DNA from: Apoda limacodes
Lineage: Eukaryota; Arthropoda; Insecta; Lepidoptera; Limacodidae
Assembly: GCA_946406115.1 (NCBI GenBank)
Contig: OX291544.1
Coordinates: forward strand, 18,493,521 to 18,557,520
DNA length: 64,000 bases
Reading direction: 5' to 3'
Shown here: positions 45,480 to 56,398 of the stretch, piece after piece
Position numbering within the stretch: position 1 is the stretch's first letter
Layout of the letters: each line of letters begins with the position of its first letter
Notes under the pieces: generated by a model
The model's database searches: none
Seen by the model: the letters and a program-made list of their open reading frames with translations, nothing else
Told to the model about the DNA's origin: nothing
Translations under genes and position numbers: made by a program

Positions 45480-46445
45480 TTTTTGTTGTAAAGTTGATAT
45501 TAGTATGTACATCTTTGTTTAATATGTTTCGTAGGTACTAAGACACAGGTAAAATACATATACGTTTGCGAAATATTCATAATTTTGGTATCTTTATATA
45601 TTTTTTTAGTTGGGGTAAGGTAATCATATCTAAAAAGAACTTTGATGAGTTTGTTTTGCGCTATTTGAACTGTGCTGCAGTTCCCCACACCTCTTTTAAA
45701 TAATCAATATGTGGTTTAATTAGTGTATTGTAGATTAAATATTTAAGGTTCTGAGGTAAATATTTTTTTCGAAGAGCGAGAAATGTGAGAGATGTTAATT
45801 TAGATTTCATTTTCTGGATGTGTGGTATCCACGAAAGATGACTTAGATGAGACCAAGGTATTTTTTATTTTGCTTTAAGCTTATTGGTTTATTATTTACT
45901 TTAAGGTGCATATAGTTAAATGTATTTTTAGGTGCATAGTTAAATGTAGTTTTTTTGTTTTTCGCCGAAAAAATCACATAATTTGTTTTATTAATAGTTA
46001 ATATGTTACATTACAACGACATATTTAGGACATTTAGATCATACATTATAGAATTTACTGAGTGTCCGAAGTAAAAAAACAAGTGTCATCGGCGTAGAGC
46101 GTTGTCTGCTTTGAGTTTACTGTCTTGTATGTTGTTTATAATAATTAGGAACAGCAAGGGTCCCAATATTTCACCTTGCGGTACGCCTTATGATATACGG
46201 GCAAGACTGCTGACTTTCGCAAATTTTTAAAATTTGTTGTCGATTCGACAGGTAAGATTTGACAATTTCTAGTTCCGAGCTTCCAATTCCAATACTGGTT
46301 AATTTTCTTATCAAAATATCATGGCTTGATACGGTAATCAAACGCTTTTTTTAAATCGATAAAAACGCTAAGTTTTTTGATAGTGATAGTAGCAGATAAC
46401 GTATTTGATTTTTTACGAAAACCATATTGCTTATTATAGAGAACA
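45480..46445 (-). pseudogene. Jockey-type LINE reverse transcriptase, left copy, degraded
   Basis: The minus strand contains GVPQGEILGPLLFLI (about 46180-46140) and a disrupted YADDT region (about 46100), then HSWIPHIQKMKS, YLIYNTLIKPHIDYL and GNCSTVQIAQNKLIKVLFRY, the palm, thumb and C-terminus of a jockey-like reverse transcriptase. The frame is broken several times. The same sequence, essentially base for base, is at 49160-50125. Confidence 0.8.
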
Positions 46446-46864
46446 TTTTTAGATGCCCAGAATTTCACAAGGCAATTAAAAATAACGCGTACGCATAAAA
46501 ATACTTATATTACCAAATAAGTTTTTTTTTACCTTTAATTCTTTCATAATACATTATTAGTCTTTTCTCAATTAATTGATTGGCCAATTTTCGCAATTAT
46601 CAAAGTCGCCCATTGTAATAATATTCTTCTATTTCTATTGATTTCCATCATAAACACTAGATAACATCACATATACTGACAAAAATGTTTGAGGTCCGGC
46701 ACCGCCATCTTTAATGCTGCGTATTATTTTGATAATACTAGGTGGTAATTTCATGAGAGAAAAATTAAATAATTACAATTACATATTTGAAAAATAAGAA
46801 TAACTTATAATTCTGAGCCAAACACAGACTATCAGCTATTAATCCTATAACACATTTATTGACT

Positions 46865-47192
46865 TTGCCGAGACTTTAAAACTGACTCACACTTGAAGTT
46901 TTCAAGTAGCCTATGTATTTCCCCGGGACTCAAACTATCTGCATGCCAAATTTTACCGCGGTTCCGTCCGCCCTAAACTTGGTTATCGGTGTAGGATTCC
47001 AAAAGCAACTTCTCAATTACAGAAATAAAAACCGACTGACACTTGACGTTATCAAGTAGCCTATGTCCTTCCTCGGGCTATCCTCATACCAAATTTCATC
47101 TAAATTGATTCAGCGGTTTAAGCGTGTAGACGTAACAGCCACTCTTACCAGACATGGTTACTTTCGCATTTATAATATTAGAATGGATGTAG
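46865..47192 (+). repeat. GCCCGCGG / TTTATAATATTA family element (left copy)
   Basis: Two stacked units: AAGTAGCCTATGTATTTCCC, then CGGTTCCGTCCGCCCTAAAC, AGTAGCCTATGTCCTTCCTC, AATTTCATCTAAATTGATTC and the end TTTATAATATTAGAATGGAT. An identical copy is at 50545-50872. Confidence 0.7.
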
Positions 47193-47542
47193 GGCTATTC
47201 TTTGACGTTGTCTAGAGTCGACCCCACCGCCCGGCGCCCCTCTGTAACGACCCTGTTACCGTTCGTATAGAACTTGCACACATTGGCGACACGGTATACA
47301 CACGTCATTAGTTTTTGTAGTGTTCAACACTTTTAAATGCGAGCTTACAGGAACGTAATCTCTAGAACAATGTTACTAAGTTCTTACTAACTAATTTAGG
47401 TAAGTAAGTGGTAGTAATCTTTCGCCAATTTTATTTATATGAATATACAAAATAAACTAGTATTACAAGTAATTTTTTCATGCTGTATCTAGCGAATATT
47501 TACATTTCCTAGTAAAACGGTGTGAAAGATGCTTGCCAGAAT

Positions 47543-47709
47543 TTAGTCATTACATGGGCGCAGATTTTTTTCAGGTACATTTAAGGGGTTATATGATCTC
47601 TGTGAAATTAAATGCCTAAGACAAGCAAGTTCATTATTAACTGTGGGTTTTGGAAATGTACAGATTTCTATATCAAGTATATTACGCAAGTCAACAATGT
47701 TTTTGTATG
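47543..47709 (-). pseudogene. 3' remnant of the SNAPC2-like gene in the left duplication copy
   Basis: This equals the last 167 bp of the coding sequence of the gene at 51223-52922, including the stop codon, and is cut off at the deletion breakpoint (47709/47710). No start, SANT region or promoter remains. Confidence 0.85.
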
Positions 47710-47721
47710 ATGCGATGATGC

Positions 47722-48555
47722 TCCTGATGCGTAAATAAGTCTAAATTACAAAAATATTACCTTTCATATGTAAATAAACTTTCATAACAAACTGACAAAC
47801 GTGTCTTTAATACTTAAAATTACGTTTTGTTTGTCTGGATTTGTTTACCAACGCATTGCAGTGAATCGAGAAACTAAACCGAAAATCACCATCTGTATCT
47901 ACAGTTAAAAGTGGTATATAAATTTCACTATTTCAAACCCGTCATTTCATTACCAGTTTGTCAAAAGTAGCGCCCTATTAAAGAGGCGGTAAAATTGCAC
48001 TTTGACTATGTAGCATATTTTTGCTTAAAATAAATTTTAAATGATAGTAACGCATCTCAATGTGTAAAATTGAAAACAGAAATTTGGCGGTCGATCATAG
48101 TTTTTGTAAAAAAAATTAAAAAGTCACCAAATGTACTAACAAATCTTGACAAGAAAGAACAATAATCTTACTATTGATTCTTTAACGCAATAAGAAAACA
48201 CTGTACATTGATAGTAATTCCTGTTGGACAAATAGAGTACATACTAATTTTATTGATTTCAATTATTGTTTGTCACTAAAAATTTCAAATACTTAGTCGT
48301 CTAATAATAAAATGATTTTATAATAAAACCAAACACCAAAAGCTCAAACAAAAACAATAGTTAGTGAATTAAACTATACCATCAAACCTTCAAACTTAAC
48401 ACATCTGAGTTATATGACTTAGTGGTAAAGATTTGTATCCACGCCATCTAATATAATAAAAAATAAAATAAAAGCTTGGCGGTAGTTTTTGAGTTTAAAT
48501 TTCTTTTTGTAAACTTATTATTTTAAACTGTAGTTGTAGTTTTTGTTAGTTATTA
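47722..48555. repeat. Duplicated upstream flank of the Merlin-like ORF (left copy)
   Basis: Identical as far as seen to 53452-54285. AT-rich, no coding signal. Confidence 0.8.
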
Positions 48556-48822
48556 ATGGCTTCATCATCAAACCCTAATATTTGTGCAGGATGTGACTTA
48601 AAGTTTATAGACATAGGACATTTAGTGTATAATAGTAAGAATAATCCTCAAGATTTGAATAGTTTTTTAGTTAGGCATAGTGTTATAGATATAATAAATA
48701 TTAATCATAAGTGTGGACAGGAGTATAAAGTTAATTATAAACTAAAACTATTTCGATGTGACAATTATAATGCAGAACTAAAGATAGTGTACCTAATTAG
48801 GAAGTTACATTGGCAGGGTTGA
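48556..48822 (+). pseudogene. Merlin/ISXO2-like ORF truncated and fused at the duplication junction
   Basis: The first 75 codons equal those of 54286-54690 (start MASSSNPNICAGCDLKF). At YNAEL the reading crosses the unit junction at 48780/48781 and continues 13 codons in unrelated sequence (KIVYLIRKLHWQG) to a stop. The chimera is a by-product of the tandem duplication. Confidence 0.8.
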
Positions 48823-49159
48823 AGACGCTAAGTCATCAAAGTTCTGTTTTATAATTTGTATTACAAAAATAGTTATATTCATATATGGTTATTATTATTA
48901 TTATTATATATAAAATGTTATTTGTGGCTTCATGCTGTAAAACATTATATATACACTCATATGCAAACTTATATAAGACGCATATGTATATACACATTTC
49001 TTGGGTAGGTCTATCTATAGTTTATGTTTCACTTTATTTTATTTTGAATATAAAATTTTAATAGTTTTTTAAAAGTTTAGTGACTATATAATTTGGTAGT
49101 TTATTATACATTTCTGCTCATTGTTTGTATTTCTAAGAGCCATTTTTTCATTTTAGATT

Positions 49160-50125
49160 TTTTTGTTGTAAAGTTGATATTAGTATGTACATCTTTGTTT
49201 AATATGTTTCGTAGGTACTAAGACACAGGTAAAATACATATACGTTTGCGAAATATTCATAATTTTGGTATCTTTATATATTTTTTTCGTTGGGGTAAGG
49301 TAATCATATCTAAAAAGAACTTTGATGAGTTTGTTTTGCGCTATTTGAACTGTGCTGCAGTTCCCCACACCTCTTTTAAATAATCAATATGTGGTTTAAT
49401 TAGTGTATTGTAGATTAAATATTTAAGGTTCTGAGGTAAATATTTTTTTCGAAGAGCGAGAAATGTGAGAGATGTTAATTTAGATTTCATTTTCTGGATG
49501 TGTGGTATCCACGAAAGATGACTTAGATGAGACCAAGGTATTTTTTATTTTGCTTTAAGCTTATTGGTTTATTATTTACTTTAAGGTGCATATAGTTAAA
49601 TGTATTTTTAGGTGCATAGTTAAATGTAGTTTTTTTGTTTTTCGCCGAAAAAATCACATAATTTGTTTTATTAATAGTTAATATGTTACATTACAACGAC
49701 ATATTTAGGACATTTAGATCATACATTATAGAATTTACTGAGTGTCCGAAGTAAAAAAACAAGTGTCATCGGCGTAGAGCGTTGTCTGCTTTGAGTTTAC
49801 TGTCTTGTATGTTGTTTATAATAATTAGGAACAGCAAGGGTCCCAATATTTCACCTTGCGGTACGCCTTATGATATACGGGCAAGACTGCTGACTTTCGC
49901 AAATTTTTAAAATTTGTTGTCGATTCGACAGGTAAGATTTGACAATTTCTAGTTCCGAGCTTCCAATTCCAATACTGGTTAATTTTCTTATCAAAATATC
50001 ATGGCTTGATACGGTAATCAAACGCTTTTTTTAAATCGATAAAAACGCTAAGTTTTTTGATAGTGATAGTAGCAGATAACGTATTTGATTTTTTACGAAA
50101 ACCATATTGCTTATTATAGAGAACA
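49160..50125 (-). pseudogene. Jockey-type LINE reverse transcriptase, right copy, degraded
   Basis: Same content as 45480-46445; an A-to-C difference at 49288 is the only change I noticed. It is part of the duplicated unit rather than an independent insertion. Confidence 0.8.
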
Positions 50126-50544
50126 TTTTTAGATGCCCAGAATTTCACAAGGCAATTAAAAATAACGCGTACGCATAAAAATACTTATATTACCAAATAA
50201 GTTTTTTTTTACCTTTAATTCTTTCATAATACATTATTAGTCTTTTCTCAATTAATTGATTGGCCAATTTTCGCAATTATCAAAGTCGCCCATTGTAATA
50301 ATATTCTTCTATTTCTATTGATTTCCATCATAAACACTAGATAACATCACATATACTGACAAAAATGTTTGAGGTCCGGCACCGCCATCTTTAATGCTGC
50401 GTATTATTTTGATAATACTAGGTGGTAATTTCATGAGAGAAAAATTAAATAATTACAATTACATATTTGAAAAATAAGAATAACTTATAATTCTGAGCCA
50501 AACACAGACTATCAGCTATTAATCCTATAACACATTTATTGACT

Positions 50545-50872
50545 TTGCCGAGACTTTAAAACTGACTCACACTTGAAGTTTTCAAGTAGCCTATGTATTT
50601 CCCCGGGACTCAAACTATCTGCATGCCAAATTTTACCGCGGTTCCGTCCGCCCTAAACTTGGTTATCGGTGTAGGATTCCAAAAGCAACTTCTCAATTAC
50701 AGAAATAAAAACCGACTGACACTTGACGTTATCAAGTAGCCTATGTCCTTCCTCGGGCTATCCTCATACCAAATTTCATCTAAATTGATTCAGCGGTTTA
50801 AGCGTGTAGACGTAACAGCCACTCTTACCAGACATGGTTACTTTCGCATTTATAATATTAGAATGGATGTAG
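50545..50872 (+). repeat. GCCCGCGG / TTTATAATATTA family element (right copy)
   Basis: Identical to 46865-47192. It lies 350 bp downstream of the SNAPC2-like stop codon. Confidence 0.7.
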
Positions 50873-51222
50873 GGCTATTCTTTGACGTTGTCTAGAGTCG
50901 ACCCCACCGCCCGGCGCCCCTCTGTAACGACCCTGTTACCGTTCGTATAGAACTTGCACACATTGGCGACACGGTATACACACGTCATTAGTTTTTGTAG
51001 TGTTCAACACTTTTAAATGCGAGCTTACAGGAACGTAATCTCTAGAACAATGTTACTAAGTTCTTACTAACTAATTTAGGTAAGTAAGTGGTAGTAATCT
51101 TTCGCCAATTTTATTTATATGAATATACAAAATAAACTAGTATTACAAGTAATTTTTTCATGCTGTATCTAGCGAATATTTACATTTCCTAGTAAAACGG
51201 TGTGAAAGATGCTTGCCAGAAT

Positions 51223-52922
51223 TTAGTCATTACATGGGCGCAGATTTTTTTCAGGTACATTTAAGGGGTTATATGATCTCTGTGAAATTAAATGCCTAAG
51301 ACAAGCAAGTTCATTATTAACTGTGGGTTTTGGAAATGTACAGATTTCTCTATCAAGTATATTACGCAAGTCAACAATGTTTTTGTATGTAGTGTTCCTA
51401 ACAAAAGTTTTACTGATTAATGCAGTTTCAAGAATACATTTTTCAATTATAGTACTAATTATTTTATCATTAGGCAAAGTTTTGCCATCCAAAGCATTAC
51501 CCACAAAGCGATAAATTTTTCTAAAATCAATATTTTCAGTACATGCAGCAGCAGGTATTTCTTCAAATTCTGCTATTAATCGCAGCGCCATGCTAGTCTC
51601 AGTTTGAAGTTCTTCAAATGTTTGTGAGTCTGTGATAAATTTCGCCCAACTAGCCAGTGGTATTTCTGGCGCATTTTTCCACACTTGCCTCTTTTTTACT
51701 ATATTCATAGGAAGTATGGATCCTCTTCTTCTGTAATAATCTATGCCTTTTTTTATTTCTGCAGAAGTTTTTGTGGGAATTTTATTGTTGATGTTTTCCA
51801 AATCATTCGAACCAAATTCTTTTAAAGCTTGTAAGAGGCTAAATTTTTCATCTTTGGTCCATTCATTAATTTCATATCTTTCCTTCAGAGTAAGATTACC
51901 TCGTTTGCGCTTAACTGGTATGGTTCTTGTGATGAATCTGTTGTTTTGATCGCTGAAAATTAAGAAAGTCATAAAAAATTAATATACTTATACTTTTAAA
52001 TTTATATTTGCTTTTTGTACCTATTTTTTCCACTGAAGTACCTTCCTATTTTAAAGATTTGTTTATAGAAAGCAAATAATTTAAAAAAAGGAAATCTTTA
52101 GACAAAAATCTATCCTTTTGTAAGTTTCTACTATTCAGTCAAAATAAGCTTGCCGGATGATACCTCGTATTTTACAGGTTACCCGGTTTTTGAGGCCTTA
52201 ACAAAATAGAAACCCTAATAACAGCCTTAAATAATTAGTAGAATAAAATATGGGGTAAACAAAACTGCCGTATTTAAAAAGGCATTCTATCTAAGTGTAC
52301 TGTGTGAGTGGCTGTTTGAATTTGGCATATTATTAGCATCTAAGCTAGCTTAGATTGACAACTTTTTTTTGATAGAGTAGCACCCCCTTGTGCACAAAGA
52401 AATAAAAAAGTGTATCCTGAAATACTAGTGTTAGGTTAGGATACGTTTTTTCTCCAAGTAGAGCATTCCATTCCATTCTTTAGGCTTATTCATACAATTT
52501 TAAATTTTCCAAACTTCGTAAAAAAACAAAAATTAATATCTAGACTAAAAACATCAATTCCTACATATACTTATATCAGTGACCGTCCGTTTTTTTAAAT
52601 TAATTTAGCAAGGTGTTAGCAAGATTCTAAATATTTTGGCACCTTTTAGGTAAGAGTCACTAAAAGGGGGGCAAGGGACATTCTAAGTATTTTCCTCAGC
52701 ACCCCCTTTTGTATACCTTTTTTGTTTTTACGATCGTACTTTACATTGGTTAGGGGGTTCCTATTGAAAAGGAGAAAACCCGCAATTTTATATAGGAAGG
52801 TGATATGATAGAAAATATTCTGGTCTGGGAAGAAGGCAGCGTCATGTACAGAGCAATAAAAAATTAAACACAAAAACCAACCATTTTCCTCGGCGAATTT
52901 CATCTTCACCATCACAGGACAT
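51223..52922 (-). CDS. snRNA-activating protein complex subunit 2-like protein (two exons, about 256 aa)
   Basis: Exon 2 (51952-51223, after a TTAATTTTCAG acceptor) encodes a SANT/Myb-like segment, EWTKDEKFSLLQALKEFGS followed by KIPTKTSAEIKKGIDYYRRR. A second conserved block (PLASWAKFITD, MALRLIAEFEEIP, IDFRKIYRFVGNAL) and the terminal SYNPLNVPEKNLRP follow. Their order and spacing parallel vertebrate SNAPC2 (SNAP45: SANT-like start, WMDLAEKIT, DFEKIYKYL, CPLNPF near the end). Exon 1 (52922-52882) is proposed as MSCDGEDEIRRGK plus two bases; its phase fits, but the GTTGGT donor is weak. SNAPC binds the proximal sequence element of snRNA promoters for Pol II and III transcription in the nucleus. 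A partial copy of the 3' end lies at 47543. Family assignment is by eye. Confidence 0.65.
52640..52725. repeat. Dispersed repeat fragment in the SNAPC2-like intron
   Basis: AGAGTCACTAAAAGGGGGGC then AAGGGACATTCTAAGTATTT resembles 35965-36005 (AGTAACTAAAAGGGGGCCCA) and the inverse at 11921. Family unknown. Confidence 0.45.
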
Positions 52923-54285
52923 GATTATACAAAAGTAATGTGGCTGTCGAGTAGTCGCCAATCCTAAAATAATACGTGTATCCCTATAGTTATTTAGTTC
53001 TTAAAGAAACAAAGACGCAGGAGTTACAAATAAAATTTGTAAACAGAACTGGCAAAAACAAAACACAAATATTGATATTTTTTTTTTCTAAGAGTACCTG
53101 GATACATACAAGTCCTAAATTATAACTAAAAAGTAACGGTTATATTCTCTTTGGCTTATATGTCATAAAGATACAACGACTAGATTTTGCTAAATCTACA
53201 AATTTATACCATATCCTTAAAATTTTTGAGATATTTGCAAATAATTGTGATTTCCATGAAACTGGAGGAAAATTATCTTCAAAATACATATGTAGGTCAT
53301 AGAGCAACACGGTCCCCATATAGGGGGCAAAAGCCACACGCAGGCATTTCCCTCGGTAAAAGCACTAACCCAGAGGGTCATATGCGACTAAAAAAACTAT
53401 TTGAAATCGGATTTTTATTATACTAAATCTAGTTGCGTGACTGTGAGGTTATCCTGATGCGTAAATAAGTCTAAATTACAAAAATATTACCTTTCATATG
53501 TAAATAAACTTTCATAACAAACTGACAAACGTGTCTTTAATACTTAAAATTACGTTTTGTTTGTCTGGATTTGTTTACCAACGCATTGCAGTGAATCGAG
53601 AAACTAAACCGAAAATCACCATCTGTATCTACAGTTAAAAGTGGTATATAAATTTCACTATTTCAAACCCGTCATTTCATTACCAGTTTGTCAAAAGTAG
53701 CGCCCTATTAAAGAGGCGGTAAAATTGCACTTTGACTATGTAGCATATTTTTGCTTAAAATAAATTTTAAATGATAGTAACGCATCTCAATGTGTAAAAT
53801 TGAAAACAGAAATTTGGCGGTCGATCATAGTTTTTGTAAAAAAAATTAAAAAGTCACCAAATGTACTAACAAATCTTGACAAGAAAGAACAATAATCTTA
53901 CTATTGATTCTTTAACGCAATAAGAAAACACTGTACATTGATAGTAATTCCTGTTGGACAAATAGAGTACATACTAATTTTATTGATTTCAATTATTGTT
54001 TGTCACTAAAAATTTCAAATACTTAGTCGTCTAATAATAAAATGATTTTATAATAAAACCAAACACCAAAAGCTCAAACAAAAACAATAGTTAGTGAATT
54101 AAACTATACCATCAAACCTTCAAACTTAACACATCTGAGTTATATGACTTAGTGGTAAAGATTTGTATCCACGCCATCTAATATAATAAAAAATAAAATA
54201 AAAGCTTGGCGGTAGTTTTTGAGTTTAAATTTCTTTTTGTAAACTTATTATTTTAAACTGTAGTTGTAGTTTTTGTTAGTTATTA

Positions 54286-54690
54286 ATGGCTTCATCATCA
54301 AACCCTAATATTTGTGCAGGATGTGACTTAAAGTTTATAGACATAGGACATTTAGTGTATAATAGTAAGAATAATCCTCAAGATTTGAATAGTTTTTTAG
54401 TTAGGCATAGTGTTATAGATATAATAAATATTAATCATAAGTGTGGACAGGAGTATAAAGTTAATTATAAACTAAAACTATTTCGATGTGACAATTATAA
54501 TGCAGAACTAGCAACTAAAAAAGAAAAAAATCGTTGTAGTTATACATCTTCCATATTTAAAGGAACATTTTTCGGACAAGCGTCTTTACCAGTGTGGAAG
54601 ATAGTTCAGTTTGTGTACTTGTACCTTTCGTTAAACCGAAGTCGTAGTAAGGACATAATCCACGATTTGCAGATATCGACACACACGTAA
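54286..54690 (+). pseudogene. Merlin/ISXO2-like transposase N-terminal region
   Basis: The 134-codon frame starts MASSSNPNICAGCDLKFID and contains paired cysteines (CAGC, HKCG, FRCDNYN). Then RCSYTSSIFKGTFFGQASLP and KIVQFVYLYLS lead to LQISTHT. This order (zinc-ribbon cysteines, RC-x-x-S-I-x-KGTFF, a hydrophobic helix, ...ISTHT) is that of ISXO2/IS1595-type transposases of the Merlin superfamily. A stop follows where the family continues into its DDE core. After one shift CNFHEFWIAAG may correspond to the next conserved segment (FCRE). No catalytic Asp triad is visible, so it is a fragment, not an active transposase. Confidence 0.6.
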
Positions 54691-54699
54691 ACCGGACTC

Positions 54700-56390
54700 A
54701 GAATCTGTTTGCAATTTTCACGAGTTCTGGATAGCTGCAGGACTATTATATCGACCAAAATAATAATCATTGGTAAGTTTATATTGTTTACAGTAAAAAT
54801 TATTTTTGAAATTAAATGATTTAATTTTTTACGTAAAACTATTGTGTACCGCCGAATTTATGTTTTTAATTTTACGTTTAAAAATGCTCCATTGTTATTT
54901 AAATTAAATTTTCGAAAAAAATTTCGACATACTCTTTAAATGTGTTGACCTTGACTTGTCTGTATGGCTAAGTCCTTGAACTTCCTCTCCACAATGATAA
55001 AAAATATAATATTTACTTTATTTTTGCATTTTCATAAATAAATGCGTTTTACTAAAAAAAAATATTGGTAAACAAAAATCATAAGTTTATTGTCATAACA
55101 GGAGAGTTTTATGACGTAGTGATTTGTGTGAATCGTGAGATTTATTTTAAAATCAATTTTATCCCAGAAAGTGAAGATTCGTTTCATAAAAATTTCAATT
55201 ACTTTTGAATTTTTTTACAAAAAAACTATGGTTGACCGACAAATTTTTGTTTTCAATTATACGCATTGAGAGGCCCTGCAATCATTAAAAAAATGTTTCA
55301 AGCAAAAATAAACATCATAGTCAAAGTGCAATTTTACCAAAGAGGCTTATATATACCACTGGAGAGCGCAGTATGAATATTTTTTGAAGTGTAAACTTCT
55401 TTAGCGGCGTTGAGTCAGTATGTTAAATTATGAAAAAAATGTGTGATACAAGTTTTCAGGATTTTCCTTGTGCTCCTGTACTTCAGGGCTTAAAGTTACC
55501 TGTATGAAACCTATTTATTTTGATAGATGCCTATGAGAAGTATCTAGTGATATATTTATCTTTATCTTATGTAACCCGGTTGCTTAGTTATAAGCTATAG
55601 AGTTTCATAAGTTTACATGTGTTTTGCGCCCTAACCATAATACTTACCGTAACGGTGTAGATACCTATGTATATGGGCAAAGGTGTGCATTCAACCTGTG
55701 ATACTTACTTTTGGCATAGCCTAAGGACTTAATGACCCTAGCCAGGTAAAGTTTCAGACAGTCTTTCTCTTTTTTACCCATAGACCCATCCCTTTTGTAT
55801 CTCTATCGCAGTCTATTATCATAGGAGTGAGGGAGAAAGAATGTACAATACTCAACATGCTAACTGTTTTCACCTGTAACTTAATAACCGTACATACGGT
55901 CTATATAGAACTTTACATAGTAGTTCTCTACATTTTTGCACAACAAATGGCATATGTTTTATATACATATATTAAACTAAATTTCCCGCTTTCTTGGTTC
56001 GATTGTGTTTGGCAATTTAAGTTTGATGTGAAGAATATTCAAGTACCAATTTAATTTTTATCATTGGTCAAAAAATTGCTCGTATAATAGTTCCTTCAGA
56101 TTTTAATGTGATTTTTTTTATTTTTACGACATTTAATTAATAGAGAACTGTTGTTTTATAACAGACCCATCACAAATAATATATTAACATTTGGCTTATC
56201 CTTATTGCGTAAATATCTGATAAAAGATATTAAGAAAATAATGAACAAATTAAAATGTAGACAATAAGTACTCAGAATATCAATGTATTGTGTTCCTTTA
56301 TGTCGTATTTAAGTATTTAAAAAACACATTTGACACGGTCGTTTAACTAGCTGCTAAATATGATAATAAAATTGGAGCAATATTAGATTC
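54700..56390. other. AT-rich stretch without recognisable gene
   Basis: The open frame at 55827-56054 shows no family motif or splice context. Nothing else recognised. Confidence 0.45.
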
Positions 56391-56398
56391 AACCTCGT

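Larger units (their letters stand above)
45101..48781. repeat. Tandem duplication, left copy (3.68 kb, internally deleted)
   Basis: 45101-47709 matches 48781-51389 with only two differences noticed (45608 versus 49288; 47670 versus 51350). 47722-48780 matches 53452-54510. In between, 2062 bp of the right copy (51390-53451) are replaced by 12 bp (ATGCGATGATGC). The unit ends at GCAGAACTA and is directly joined to AAGATAGTGTACC, the start of the next unit. Confidence 0.95.
48781..54510. repeat. Tandem duplication, right copy (5.73 kb, complete)
   Basis: It holds the reverse-transcriptase remnant, the dispersed repeat, the whole SNAPC2-like gene and the start of the Merlin-like ORF. The left copy differs mainly by a 2-kb deletion. 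Confidence 0.95.

Noticed and set aside
52646..52915. Minus-strand 89-codon frame with a hydrophobic segment
   Set aside because: It starts in a different frame from the proposed exon 1 of the SNAPC2-like gene and runs into its intron and a dispersed repeat.
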